DNA of 64,000 nucleotides from Massilia aquatica (GCF_011682045.1 NZ_VVIW01000023.1:1-64000), one strand, 5' to 3'; counted from the first letter of the stretch, positions 49,899-59,116 are shown. A program made the numbers and translations. The notes: generated by a model from the letters alone, not told the origin.

Positions 49899-50351
49899 TT
49901 ATGCCGGAATCGTGTAAACATAAAAGAAGTCATCATCACGCTCCCAGCCTTTCGCCTCATACAGTGCTTGCGCATTCGCGTTGGTGCTCGCGGTTGACAG
50001 CGCAAGACGGATTGACCCCACCGTCTTCGCAAAGTCAACGGAAGCGGAAATGAGACGGGATCCCACACCCTTGCGGCGCCCCGATTCGCTGACAAACAAG
50101 TCGTTCAGGATAAAAATCCGCCCGAGAGAAACACTCGAAAAGCTCGGATACAACTGCGCAAAGCCGACTGGCTCGGATCCCTCGTGCGCAATGAACACGA
50201 CCGACTCGCCGTGATTAAAACGGTCCGACAAAAACTGCTTCGCAGCAGTCACGTCGCTGTCGCGTTGGTAAAACTGGCGGTAGCCATCGAATAAAATTGA
50301 CAATGCGTCGAGGTCGGCAAGTACGGCCTGGCGAATCTGAATCATGCTCAT
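49899..50351 (-). CDS. GNAT family N-acetyltransferase
   Basis: A 150-residue acetyltransferase starting MSMIQIRQAVLADLDALSIL. The acetyl-CoA binding region is LNDLFVSESGRRKGVGSRLI, followed by LALSTASTNANAQALYEAKG. A longer open frame to 50558 is not supported by composition. Substrate unknown; the family often acetylates small amines or proteins. Confidence 0.87.
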   Translation of the reverse strand: MSMIQIRQAVLADLDALSILFDGYRQFYQRDSDVTAAKQFLSDRFNHGESVVFIAHEGSEPVGFAQLYPSFSSVSLGRIFILNDLFVSESGRRKGVGSRLISASVDFAKTVGSIRLALSTASTNANAQALYEAKGWERDDDFFYVYTIPA

Positions 50352-50437
50352 GCGGTTATCATCCATGCAAGGTGTTTGAAAGCAGCTAATCCTGCTTAAA
50401 TTGCAATGTATCATCAATTTGAAGAGGGTTGAGGACG

Positions 50438-50572
50438 ATGGATGAAGCGGCCAAGAAAGACATTGTCGCGTTCGGGCGCAAAGCGCACGACCGATCATCG
50501 CCGACCAGTTCAGCCGCGATGATGGCATGAAAGCGATTACCGACCGCTTACTTGCCACTTGAACTTGCCACT
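50438..50572 (+). pseudogene. Frameshifted gene remnant, family unknown
   Basis: A good ribosome binding site (GAGG) precedes ATG at 50438: MDEAAKKDIVAFGRKAHD. The frame then reads RSSPTSSAAMMA and stops. Shifting frame near 50490 gives PIIADQFSRDDGMKAITDRL then LAT and a stop, which looks more protein-like. I infer a single-base indel in a short gene or gene tail. I cannot name the parent family. Confidence 0.4.
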
Positions 50573-50616
50573 TGACGGTAGAATGTCCTTAAGAAAACAA
50601 TTCTAAAAGGACATTT

Positions 50617-51984
50617 ATGCGCATGACATGTGTATTTCTGTTTGCTGCCATGGTCGGCGCCGCTTCCGTGCATGCCGATCCGCTCGACGACGCCATCATC
50701 GCCGAAATGAAACGCGGCCACGTGCCCGGCCTCGGCATCGCCGTGGTCAAGGATGGCAAGATCGTCAAGGAAATGGGATACGGCGAAGCCGATGTCGAAA
50801 GCGGCGCGCGGGTGACGCAGCAGACTGTCTTCCAGTCCGGCTCGGTCGGCAAGACCTTTACCGCCGCACTGGTCATGCTGCTGGCGGAAGATGGCAAACT
50901 CTCGCTGGACGACCCGGTCGCGCGCCATCTGGCGAATACGCCCAAGGCGTGGGACAAGATCACCATCCGCCACTTGCTGACCCACACGTCCGGCCTGGGC
51001 GACCCGTATGCCAAACTGGACATGCGCAAGGATTACACCGACGAGGAACTGATCGCCCTGGAAGCGACCATCCCGGTGTTGTCCGAACCCGGCGAAAAAT
51101 GGTCGTACAGCAATATGGGCTATCACTTGCTGGGATTCATCTGCAACAAGGCGGGCGGCAAGTTTTATGGCGACCAGCTGCGCGAGCGGATTTTCGCACC
51201 GCTGGGCATGGGCACCCGCATCATCAGCGAGAGCGAGATCATCCCGCATCGCGCCCGGGGCTACGAACGGGTCGATGGCGTGCTGAAGAACCAGGCATGG
51301 GTGGCCCCGCGCCTGAACACCACCGCCGACGGCAGCCTGTACCTGACCGCGCGCGACCTGGCGCTGTGGGACATGGCGCTGTACGACAACAAGATCCTCA
51401 ACGCGCGTGTGCGCGAAGCGAGCTGGACGCCTGTGAAGCTGAACGACGGCAAGACCGCGCCCTACGGTTATGGCTGGCAAATCGATTCGCGCAATGGACA
51501 CCCCGTGATCCGTCATGGCGGTTCGTGGCAGGGCTTCAAAGCCGATTTCGCGCGCTTTGTGGACGACAAGCTGACGGTGGTCGTGCTGGCCAATTCGGCA
51601 GCGGCGCGGCCGGTCAGGTTTGTCGATATCATCGCCGCGCACTACCAGCCGGCGCTCAAGCGCAAGGTTCCTGCGCCGATTGTCGATGCTGAGCCCGGCA
51701 TTGTCTACCGCGTACGCGAAGCCATGTCGCATCTGCACCATGGCGACATGCCCGCTATCGGCGCCAGGGCCAGGACCAGCTTCACCCCGGCGTTCTTGAA
51801 GAACATTGCCTCCGAATCGCGCGAATGGGGGCCGGTGCAGTCGGTCGACCTGCTGTCGCGCGCCACGGAGGGCGAGCTACGGCGCTACCGCTACCGCTTC
51901 AATTACGTCCATTACGCGGTTCTGGTCGATGTCGTTCTCGACAAGGATGGAAATATCGACGCGTTCAATCTGCGCCTCGATTAG
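50617..51984 (+). CDS. Beta-lactamase-fold serine hydrolase (class C / penicillin-binding-protein-like)
   Basis: A 455-residue exported enzyme with a signal peptide ending near residue 20 (SVHA-DP). The active site SVGK (Ser76, Lys79), the YSN motif (Tyr164-Ser-Asn166) and a HGG box (IRHGGSWQGFK) near residue 305 mark the beta-lactamase/PBP superfamily. A C-terminal extension of about 90 residues follows. It more likely hydrolyses esters or D-amino-acid peptides than antibiotics. The TetR gene follows 89 bases downstream. Confidence 0.9.
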   Translation: MRMTCVFLFAAMVGAASVHADPLDDAIIAEMKRGHVPGLGIAVVKDGKIVKEMGYGEADVESGARVTQQTVFQSGSVGKTFTAALVMLLAEDGKLSLDDPVARHLANTPKAWDKITIRHLLTHTSGLGDPYAKLDMRKDYTDEELIALEATIPVLSEPGEKWSYSNMGYHLLGFICNKAGGKFYGDQLRERIFAPLGMGTRIISESEIIPHRARGYERVDGVLKNQAWVAPRLNTTADGSLYLTARDLALWDMALYDNKILNARVREASWTPVKLNDGKTAPYGYGWQIDSRNGHPVIRHGGSWQGFKADFARFVDDKLTVVVLANSAAARPVRFVDIIAAHYQPALKRKVPAPIVDAEPGIVYRVREAMSHLHHGDMPAIGARARTSFTPAFLKNIASESREWGPVQSVDLLSRATEGELRRYRYRFNYVHYAVLVDVVLDKDGNIDAFNLRLD

Positions 51985-52073
51985 ACCGGATATTGCCTTT
52001 CTCTATAGCGGGAGGCATGGTCGGCTTTACATCTGGCATTGGAGTTGCCAGAACCATTGGGTATGATAACGGC

Positions 52074-52616
52074 ATGGACGATAAAAAGAACAGACAGAGC
52101 TGGCTCAGCGCCGGCTTGCAGGCACTTGCCGACGATGGCCCGGAAGGCTTGCGCATCATGACGATCGCGCAAAAGATGGGCGTTACCAAAGGCAGTTTTT
52201 ACTGGCATTTCAAGAACCTGGAAGATTACCAGTCCGCGCTCATGGAAGAGTGGGAGCAGGTGCATACCCAGCAGGTGATGGACATTGTCGATCAGGAGGA
52301 CGCGGACGTCGGCAGCAAGCTGGCCAAGCTGTTTACCGGCGGACCGCCCCATCTGTTCACCTTGGGCCGGGCGATCCGCGCCTGGTCCATGACCAACGAG
52401 CAGGTGCGGGAAGTGCAGGAGCGGGTCGACCGCAAACGGGTCGAGTATGTCGCCACGCTGCTGACCGATAGCGGCTGGCCGGCCGATCAGGCGCCGGTGA
52501 TTGCGCGTTGGAATTACTGCGCCTTCATCGGGCATGCCGCGATCGGGGCGCCGGAAATGAGCGAGGCCGAAATCGGCACCGTGGTGCAGTTGCTGACGCC
52601 GCCACTTAAACGCTAG
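52074..52616 (+). CDS. TetR-family transcriptional regulator
   Basis: A 180-residue regulator. Residues 1-55 form the TetR helix-turn-helix: WLSAGLQALADDGPEGLRIM followed by TIAQKMGVTKGSFYWHFKN. The C-terminal helical domain would bind an effector. The open frame extends upstream to 51825 but overlaps the hydrolase gene. Target genes are unknown; the neighbouring hydrolase is a candidate. Confidence 0.9.
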   Translation: MDDKKNRQSWLSAGLQALADDGPEGLRIMTIAQKMGVTKGSFYWHFKNLEDYQSALMEEWEQVHTQQVMDIVDQEDADVGSKLAKLFTGGPPHLFTLGRAIRAWSMTNEQVREVQERVDRKRVEYVATLLTDSGWPADQAPVIARWNYCAFIGHAAIGAPEMSEAEIGTVVQLLTPPLKR

Positions 52617-52665
52617 TTGCGGGGACGCTAGTTCGGTCCCGGCAGCCAGCTTTCGGTGGCAAGCA

Positions 52666-53046
52666 TTACACCAGCCATCCCTGGCCAACGGCAATGAGCA
52701 CCATCGATACCGCAAGCAGGCCCCACAGCGGCGAGCGCGGAAAGGCAATGACACCGGCGCTGGCCGTTACGCAGCCATATAGTCCGATCAGCCCAAGGGT
52801 CGCGAGATCGGCGGCTTCATTGGCCCGCAGTGCAAGGTGGCCGCACAAGGACAGCGGCGCCCCGAAGGCGATGAACCAGCATGCCAGCCTGCGCTCGTCG
52901 TCGCCCCCGCATCGGTCGAACACGCCTTCGCGCACGATGGCGGCCAGTGGATGCCGGAAACGTGCTACTCCGAACACCATGTGGAGTATGCCGAGCGCAA
53001 ACAAGCTGGCTGCTGCAATGTGGCCCCAAGCGTAATTCATCGTCAA
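52666..53046 (-). CDS. Small membrane protein (DUF6463-like, 126 aa)
   Basis: Four membrane helices: HIAAASLFALGILHMVFGVA, WFIAFGAPLSLCGHLAL, ATLGLIGLYGCVTASAGVIA and LWGLLAVSMVLIAVGQGW. The first helix with LGILHMVFG and the following HPLAAIVREGVFD match my memory of DUF6463 proteins. Function unknown. It is divergent from the DauR-like regulator with 142 bases between. Confidence 0.75.
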   Translation of the reverse strand: MTMNYAWGHIAAASLFALGILHMVFGVARFRHPLAAIVREGVFDRCGGDDERRLACWFIAFGAPLSLCGHLALRANEAADLATLGLIGLYGCVTASAGVIAFPRSPLWGLLAVSMVLIAVGQGWLV

Positions 53047-53188
53047 TTCCTCTAAAATCGTGCGCTGGCAGGATGCTGCACGTCACCATACCTCGCGGTA
53101 TGGTTGGGATAATGCCAGTCCAGCCCGGTGTGGTCAATACATCAATGATTCGAATGTGGATATTGACATATTGTCCGGAGGTGACATA

Positions 53189-53842
53189 ATGTCAGTCATG
53201 ACCCTCACCGAAAACGAACTGCTCCTGCGCGAAAGCAAGAAAATTGTCGATGCCCTCGGACGCACCCTGGCGCCGATGGTGGAAGTCGTGCTGCACGACC
53301 TGAGCCGTCCGGCATCGTCGATCGTTGCCATCTCGAACAACTTGTCCGGGCGCGAAGTGGGCGATCCGACTACCGACATCGGCATGGCGCGCATCACCAA
53401 TCCCGATTTTCCCGATGTCTTGCAAAATTATGCCAACCAGTTCCCGGACGGGCGTCCCGCGAAGAGCACCTCGATCGGCTTGCGCAACAGCGCCGGCGAG
53501 TATGTGGCGGCCCTGTGCCTGAACGTGGACGTGTCGATGCTTGCCAGCCTCTCGGCCAGCCTGGCGCAACTGGCGCGGACCGAGTCCGACGCGACACCTA
53601 TCCGCGAATCGCTGGCCTCGCCGCGTCTGGACGAATTGCGCGCCGCGCTCGAGGGCTTCGCCGCCCGGCTCAACAAGACAGCGCACACGCTCACGCCTGC
53701 CCAGCGGCGCGAAGCCGTGCAGCAACTGGCGAACGCCGGCTTGATGGACCTGAAAAACGCCCAGGCGGTCGTGGCGGCCATGCTTGGCGTTGCCCGGCCC
53801 ACCGTGTATTCCTATCTTCCACAGAAAGATTCATCCTCATGA
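53189..53842 (+). CDS. Transcriptional regulator with YheO/PAS and helix-turn-helix domains (DauR-like)
   Basis: A 217-residue regulator. GGAGGTGA at 53177-53184 precedes the ATG at good spacing. The N-terminal PAS-like YheO domain shows LAPMVEVVLHDLSRPASSIV then AISNNLSGREVG. The C-terminal HTH has RREAVQQLANAGLMDLKNAQ then AVVAAMLGVARPTVYSYL. DauR, the best known relative, represses D-arginine use. The ATGA overlap with the next gene shows coupling to hydroxyaspartate lyase, so the effector is probably a related amino acid. Confidence 0.88.
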   Translation: MSVMTLTENELLLRESKKIVDALGRTLAPMVEVVLHDLSRPASSIVAISNNLSGREVGDPTTDIGMARITNPDFPDVLQNYANQFPDGRPAKSTSIGLRNSAGEYVAALCLNVDVSMLASLSASLAQLARTESDATPIRESLASPRLDELRAALEGFAARLNKTAHTLTPAQRREAVQQLANAGLMDLKNAQAVVAAMLGVARPTVYSYLPQKDSSS

Positions 53843-54810
53843 TCCAGCTTCCCATTTCCTTCGACGACGTGGCGCGGGCGCACGAGCGCATTGCCGCCGC
53901 GGTCCACCGCACGCCGGTGCTGACCTCGACCACCGCCAACGAACGCACCGGCGCGCAGATTTTCTTCAAGTGCGAAAACCTGCAGCGCACCGGCGCCTTC
54001 AAGATGCGCGGCGCCTACAACGCGCTGGCGCAGTTTTCGCCGGAACAGCGCGCCTGCGGCGTGGTGACCTATTCGTCCGGCAACCACGCACAGGGCATCG
54101 CGCTCGCGGCCAAATTGCTGGGAATTAAGGCGGTGATCGTCATGCCGCTCGACGCGCCCGCCATCAAGGTGGCTGCCACGCGCGGCTACGGCGCCGAAGT
54201 CGTCACCTACGACCGCTACACCGAAGACCGCGAAGCGATCGGCAACGCGCTGGCGCTTGAACGCGGCCTGACCCTGATTCCGCCTTACGACCACGTGCAC
54301 GTGATGGCCGGGCAGGGCACTGCGGCCAAGGAGCTGATCGAAGACGCCGGCCCGCTCGACGTGCTGCTGGTGCCGCTGGGCGGGGGCGGCCTGCTGTCCG
54401 GCTGCGCCACCGCCGCCAAGGCGATGAACCCGGATTGCCGCGTGTTCGGTGTGGAGCCCGAAGCGGGCAACGACGGCCAGCGCAGTTTGCGCAGCGGCGA
54501 GATCGTCCACATTGCCACGCCCGACACCATTGCCGACGGCGCCCAGACCCAGCACCTGGGCCAGCACACCTTTGCGGTGATCCGCGCGCGGGTCGACGAT
54601 ATCCTGACGGTGACGGATGCCGAACTGGTCGAGGCGATGACGTTTTTCGCCGGCCACATGAAAATCACGGTGGAGCCGTCGGGCTGCCTGGGCGCGGCCG
54701 TGGCGCTCAATCCGCGTTACGATTTTAAGAACAAGCGGGTCGGCGTCATCGTTTCGGGCGGCAATATCGACCTGCAACGCATGGCCATGCTGATCCAGAA
54801 GGGGGCTTGA
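53839..54810 (+). CDS. threo-3-hydroxy-L-aspartate ammonia-lyase (serine/threonine dehydratase family)
   Basis: A 323-residue PLP enzyme. Lys55 in FKCENLQRTGAFKMRGAYNA is the Schiff-base residue, the phosphate loop is PLGGGGLLSG near 183-192, and SGGNID is near the end. The start pattern (VHRTPVLTSTTANERTGAQI) resembles hydroxyaspartate ammonia-lyases more than biosynthetic threonine deaminase, and no regulatory ACT domain is present. The product would be oxaloacetate and ammonia. L-Serine/threonine or serine racemase activity remains possible. Confidence 0.88.
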   Translation: MIQLPISFDDVARAHERIAAAVHRTPVLTSTTANERTGAQIFFKCENLQRTGAFKMRGAYNALAQFSPEQRACGVVTYSSGNHAQGIALAAKLLGIKAVIVMPLDAPAIKVAATRGYGAEVVTYDRYTEDREAIGNALALERGLTLIPPYDHVHVMAGQGTAAKELIEDAGPLDVLLVPLGGGGLLSGCATAAKAMNPDCRVFGVEPEAGNDGQRSLRSGEIVHIATPDTIADGAQTQHLGQHTFAVIRARVDDILTVTDAELVEAMTFFAGHMKITVEPSGCLGAAVALNPRYDFKNKRVGVIVSGGNIDLQRMAMLIQKGA

Positions 54811-55344
54811 ATGGCACTGACTTCCTATCTCGGCGCGCACCCGCGTATCGGCGGGCAGACCTATATCCACGCCTCGGCGCAGGTGATCGGCGATGTGACC
54901 CTGGGCGATGATTCGTCCATCTGGTGCAATGCGGTGGTGCGCGGCGACGTCAATCACATCGTGGTGGGGCGCTGCTCGAATATCCAGGATTTCGTGATGT
55001 GCCATGTCTCGCACAAGCATCCCGGCAAGCCGCTCGGTTCGCCGCTGGTCATCGGCGACTACGTCACCATCGGCCACAACGCCATTCTGCACGGCTGCAC
55101 GATTGAAGACGAATGCCTGATCGGCATGGGCGCCATCGTGATGGACGATGCCGTCATTTCGGCGCGCGTGATGGTCGGCGCGGGCAGCCTGGTGCCGCCG
55201 GGGAAGGTACTTGAAAGCGGCTATTTATATGTCGGCCGCCCGGTGCGCAAGGTGCGCGCCCTGACCGAGGCCGAACTGGCCTTTCTCAAATACTCGGCCG
55301 AGCATTATGTGCGGGTAAAGAACAATTATCTGAGCGGCGAGTGA
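54811..55344 (+). CDS. Gamma carbonic anhydrase family protein
   Basis: A 177-residue left-handed beta-helix of hexapeptide repeats. The conserved RGDVNHI (44-50), NIQDFVMCHVSHKHPG with metal-ligand His residues (His65, His70) and GHNAILHGC with His89 are in place. It starts directly after the lyase stop with no gap, so it ends the same operon. It may hydrate CO2 or, as in the YrdA group, have another role. Confidence 0.92.
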   Translation: MALTSYLGAHPRIGGQTYIHASAQVIGDVTLGDDSSIWCNAVVRGDVNHIVVGRCSNIQDFVMCHVSHKHPGKPLGSPLVIGDYVTIGHNAILHGCTIEDECLIGMGAIVMDDAVISARVMVGAGSLVPPGKVLESGYLYVGRPVRKVRALTEAELAFLKYSAEHYVRVKNNYLSGE

Positions 55345-55360
55345 GCGCCTCGATCACGCA

Positions 55361-55771
55361 ATGATGCCGCTCGATGCCCTGCTGGCGAGCGTCAACGCCG
55401 CATTCGGCTGGCGCTGTTCGTCGTTCACGGACGTGATCGAGCATCTTGTACCGCCAGAGCGGTGGCGGCGCCTGGCCGACGCCGAGGGCATGGACGACAG
55501 CGAGATCATCGGCCTCATCGACATTGCCGCCTTCTTGCCGGAACAACTGTACGTGGTCACCGATGCCTCGTATACGGGCCAGCGCGGCGCGTTCAAGGTG
55601 CATCGCGACGGCCTGCGCGAGTTCGCTGCGGGTTACAGGAAACAGAATGGGGGGATGCTGTTCGACGGCGACGTGCTCATCATCGGCATTGCCTCGCAAC
55701 GCATCTGGATGCTGCATCACGAAGGCGTGTGGACCTGGTTCGACGGCCGTTCCGGCGCGCCGACGCCCTGA
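55361..55771 (+). CDS. Unknown protein (136 aa)
   Basis: A soluble product starting MMPLDALLASVNAAFGWRCS, with a helical first half and a beta-rich second half (GGMLFDGDVLIIGIASQRIW then MLHHEGVWTWFDG). No domain recognised. It lies 16 bases after the carbonic anhydrase gene and before a bidirectional terminator, so it probably belongs to the same transcript. Confidence 0.65.
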   Translation: MMPLDALLASVNAAFGWRCSSFTDVIEHLVPPERWRRLADAEGMDDSEIIGLIDIAAFLPEQLYVVTDASYTGQRGAFKVHRDGLREFAAGYRKQNGGMLFDGDVLIIGIASQRIWMLHHEGVWTWFDGRSGAPTP

Positions 55772-55795
55772 TCCGCCAGTCCGGCACGGACGAAA

Positions 55796-55821
55796 AAAAT
55801 GCCGCTCGAAAGCGGCATTTT
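55796..55821. terminator. Bidirectional Rho-independent terminator
   Basis: AAAATGCCGCT, a CGAA loop and AGCGGCATTTT form an 11-bp perfect stem with A and T runs on the two sides. It ends the plus-strand operon and the convergent MHS transporter gene. Confidence 0.92.
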
Positions 55822-55841
55822 TCATGCGTGCTTCAAACCGC

Positions 55842-57545
55842 TCAGTCGGCGGCGTAGATGTCGTTGTCCTTGGTTTCGCGGACGAACAGGCCACCAACGA
55901 CCACCGTGATCAGCGCCACGATAATCGGATACCACAGGCCGTAGTAAATATCGCCCTTGTACGCAACAAGTGCGAACGCGGTGGTTGGCAGCAAGCCGCC
56001 GAACCAGCCGTTACCGATATGGTAAGGCAGCGACATCGAGGTGTAGCGGATGCGGGTCGGGAACATTTCGACCAGCATGGCCGCGATCGGGCCATACACG
56101 GCCGTCACATACAGCACAAGGATGAACAGCAGCAACACGACCATCGGCTTGTTGATCTGGTCGGTGTTGGCTTTGTCCGGATAACCGGCCGCCTTGATCG
56201 CTGCGGAGATCTCGGTTTTCAGCGTTTTTTCCTTCGCTTTGCTGTCGGCGTCGAAGTTCAGGCCGTCCGGGGTCATGACCGCGTTGAACGACGTGTATTC
56301 CTTGTCGCCAATGCGCACCTTGGCAATCGTGCCCGCTGGTGCGTCTTCCTTGGTATAGCTGACCGACGACTGGGTCAGCATGCCGGAAGCAATGTCGCAC
56401 GACGATGGAAACTTCTTGGTGCCGGTCAGGTTGAACTGGAAGTGGCACGATGCCGGATCGGCCACGACCACCACTGGCGAACTTTGCAGGGCAGCTTCCA
56501 GCGCCGGGTTGGCGTAGTGGGTGATGCCCTTGAAGATCGGGAAGTAAGTAACGGCAGCAATCGCGCAGCCGCCCAGGATGATCCATTTACGGCCGATCTT
56601 GTCCGACAGCGAGCCGAACACGATGAAGAATGGGGTCGCCAGCAGCAGCGAAATGGCGATCAGGATGTTGGCCACGGCGCCGTCGACCTTGAGGGTCTGG
56701 GTCAGGAAGAACAGGGCGTAGAACTGGCCGGTGTACCAGACGACGGCCTGGCCCATGGTCAGGCCGACCAGCGCCAGGAACACGATCTTGGCATTCTTCG
56801 GCTGGAGGAAGGCTTCCGACAGCGGCGCCTTGGACGTCTTGCCTTCGGCTTTCATCTTGGCGAATGCGGGCGACTCGTTCATCGACAGGCGGATCCAGAC
56901 CGAGATGCCGAGCAGCAGCACCGAGACCAGGAATGGAATACGCCAGCCCCAGGCGGCGAATTCCGGTTCGCCGAGGGCGGTACGCGTGCCCAGGATCACC
57001 AGCAACGACAGGAACAGGCCCATCGTGGCGGTGGTCTGGATCCACGCGGTGAAAAAGCCGCGCTTGCCGTGCGGCGCGTGTTCGGCGACATACGTTGCCG
57101 CACCGCCGTACTCGCCGCCCAGTGCCAGGCCCTGCAAGATGCGCAGGGAAACCAGGATAATCGGTGCGGCAATGCCGATGCTGGCGTAGCTTGGCAACAG
57201 GCCGACCAGAAAGGTCGATGCGCCCATCAGCAAGATGGTCACCAGGAAGGTGTACTTGCGGCCGATCATGTCGCCGAGGCGGCCGAACACCAGCGCGCCG
57301 AATGGGCGCACGATGAAGCCGGCGGCGAAGGCGAGCAGGGCGAAAATGAAGGCGGTGGTGGGGTCGCCGACGAAAAATTGCTTGGCGATGATGGGAGCGA
57401 GTGCGCCGTACAGGTAGAAGTCATACCATTCGAATACCGTGCCCAGGGAGGAAGCAAAGATGACCTTGCGCTCTTCCTTGGTCATCCCCGCGTCGGCGGG
57501 ATTCCCCTTGCGCCCGTCGATCGCGTTGCCAGGTGTAATTGCCAT
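55842..57545 (-). CDS. MFS transporter of the metabolite:H+ symporter (MHS) type with a large extra loop
   Basis: A 567-residue membrane protein, about 120 longer than the usual MHS carriers. It has the family marks FEWYDFYLYG, FGRLGDMIGRKYTF and LQGLALGGEYGG. About 120 residues (from HYANPALEAALQSSP to KANTDQINKP) are inserted between helices in the C-terminal half and probably lie outside the membrane; they include two Cys (ASCHF, SSCDIA). The start at 57545 has GGAGA nearby. Likely substrate is an organic acid or betaine-like compound, driven by protons. Four 11-base repeats lie upstream. Confidence 0.88.
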   Translation of the reverse strand: MAITPGNAIDGRKGNPADAGMTKEERKVIFASSLGTVFEWYDFYLYGALAPIIAKQFFVGDPTTAFIFALLAFAAGFIVRPFGALVFGRLGDMIGRKYTFLVTILLMGASTFLVGLLPSYASIGIAAPIILVSLRILQGLALGGEYGGAATYVAEHAPHGKRGFFTAWIQTTATMGLFLSLLVILGTRTALGEPEFAAWGWRIPFLVSVLLLGISVWIRLSMNESPAFAKMKAEGKTSKAPLSEAFLQPKNAKIVFLALVGLTMGQAVVWYTGQFYALFFLTQTLKVDGAVANILIAISLLLATPFFIVFGSLSDKIGRKWIILGGCAIAAVTYFPIFKGITHYANPALEAALQSSPVVVVADPASCHFQFNLTGTKKFPSSCDIASGMLTQSSVSYTKEDAPAGTIAKVRIGDKEYTSFNAVMTPDGLNFDADSKAKEKTLKTEISAAIKAAGYPDKANTDQINKPMVVLLLFILVLYVTAVYGPIAAMLVEMFPTRIRYTSMSLPYHIGNGWFGGLLPTTAFALVAYKGDIYYGLWYPIIVALITVVVGGLFVRETKDNDIYAAD

Positions 57546-57620
57546 GTGTGTCTCCGTGTTTAATATAGTTATTGCTTCATCGGAATAGCCGTATTTATCC
57601 AGCTGGATCTGAGTGTGGAC

Positions 57621-57664
57621 TCCCAAACTTACGCGATGCTTGCTTGAAACTTACGTGAAGCTTA
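57621..57664 (-). promoter_or_regulatory. Four 11-bp-phased repeats upstream of the MHS transporter
   Basis: On the minus strand the units read TAAGCTTCACG, TAAGTTTCAAG, CAAGCATCGCG and TAAGTTTGGGA, one directly after the other. The 11-base phasing places each unit on the same DNA face, as for OmpR/PhoB-type response regulators. The array ends 76 bases before the start codon, next to the likely promoter region. Confidence 0.6.
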
Positions 57665-57899
57665 CTTTTTCGATATCGGAAAAGCTGGCGTTTTGTGTAA
57701 ATACAATCATGTCTTGACGTGGGTAAATAGAACCGCAAAATGATGGGGGAAGGCTGCGGCCTGCAAAACAATTGGGTTCGGTGGAATTTACTCGTGCGTT
57801 GGCGGTCCAACTGGTTGACGGTGTAGATCAGGACAGCAGGGCTGGATGAAGCGGTGGCATCGGCACAGAAGTATCAACGCAGGTAATAAGGGGAAATCA

Positions 57900-58979
57900 A
57901 TGGTGGCATCACGGGTAGCGGCAGCCTCTGATCTTGCCCGCGATGTTCGCGCACTCATCATGGATGCGCATGCAGAAGTATGCGCGACGGTCAATGCGTC
58001 GTTGACGCTGCTGTACTGGCGAATCGGCCGGCGAATTCGCATCGACTTGCTCCATGGGGCGCGCGCAGTATATGGCGAACAGATCATCGTGTCCCTCGCC
58101 AAACAATTGGAGGGCGATCATGGACGCAGTTTCGGAGCCAAGAACCTGCGCCACATGCTGCGCTTTAACGAGGTGTTTCCTGAGGAAGACATTGTCTACG
58201 CGCTGAGTAGACAATTGAGCTGGACCCACTTTCGCTGCTTGATCTACATTGAAGATCCGCTCAAGAGAGAGTTTTATCTCGAAATGTGCCGAAGCGAGGG
58301 ATGGAGCACCCGCACGTTACAGGGACGATTGGAGTCAATGTTGTTTGAACGGACTGCACTGTCGCGCAAGCCTGACGAGTTGTTGGTCAGTGAACTGGCG
58401 ACACTTCGCAATGACGGATTACTCAGTTCGAATCTCGTGTTGAAGGACCCTTACGTGTTGGATTTTTTGGGCTTGCGCGACCGGTATCTGGAAAAGGATC
58501 TGGAAGATGCCATTCTGCGCGAGATGGAAAACTTTCTGTTGGAGCTTGGCGCCGGGTTTAGCTTCGTTGCGCGGCAGAAACGGCTCCAAATTGATAACAG
58601 TGATTTCTACATTGATTTGCTGTTCTACAACCGCCGCTTGCGCCGCCTGGTCGCTATCGAACTGAAACTCGCTGAATTCAAAGCGGCTGATAAAGGCCAG
58701 ATGGAGCTTTACTTGCGGTGGCTCGCAAAACATGAACAGGAAGCTGGTGAAGCCCCGCCGCTGGGCATCATTCTTTGCACGGGCAAAAATCGCGAGCAGA
58801 TTGAACTGTTGGAACTTGGGCAAAGCGGCATCCATGTGGCCGAGTACCTTACCGGACTTCCTTCCCGGCAGGTACTTGAGCGTAAATTGAGTGAAGCGGT
58901 AGCCTTGTCGAAGGCGCGCTTGACTAATCGGGCCGCGCCGGCGCAAGCGTCAGTCGTCGGCCCCGGGCAGATAACTTAA
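57900..58979 (+). CDS. YhcG-type PDDEXK nuclease domain protein (DUF1016)
   Basis: A 359-residue protein. The N-terminal DUF1016 helical domain includes VNASLTLLYWRIGRRI and SRQLSWTHFRCLIYIEDPLK. The C-terminal nuclease core has FYIDLLFYNRRLRRLVAIEL with Asp239 and Glu254-x-Lys256, the expected active-site layout. GGGGA precedes the ATG at 57900. Such genes are common next to type I restriction systems, but here the gene stands alone. G+C is somewhat lower than in flanking genes, in line with transfer. Confidence 0.9.
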   Translation: MVASRVAAASDLARDVRALIMDAHAEVCATVNASLTLLYWRIGRRIRIDLLHGARAVYGEQIIVSLAKQLEGDHGRSFGAKNLRHMLRFNEVFPEEDIVYALSRQLSWTHFRCLIYIEDPLKREFYLEMCRSEGWSTRTLQGRLESMLFERTALSRKPDELLVSELATLRNDGLLSSNLVLKDPYVLDFLGLRDRYLEKDLEDAILREMENFLLELGAGFSFVARQKRLQIDNSDFYIDLLFYNRRLRRLVAIELKLAEFKAADKGQMELYLRWLAKHEQEAGEAPPLGIILCTGKNREQIELLELGQSGIHVAEYLTGLPSRQVLERKLSEAVALSKARLTNRAAPAQASVVGPGQIT

Positions 58980-59116
58980 TAAGACAAGAAAAGCGCCACA
59001 CCCGCGACAGCGTGCGCGACACGTGATCGACAGCCCCTGCGCGTTCCGGCATCATGTCGCCGCTTGGCCGGCACAGGCCTCAAAAAAATCGACGCCGGAC
59101 GGCAAAGGGGCAAGTC

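Noticed and set aside
50617-51984. Antibiotic-resistance beta-lactamase
   Set aside because: The fold motifs are shared by many esterases and peptidases; the C-terminal extension and context do not support a resistance role.
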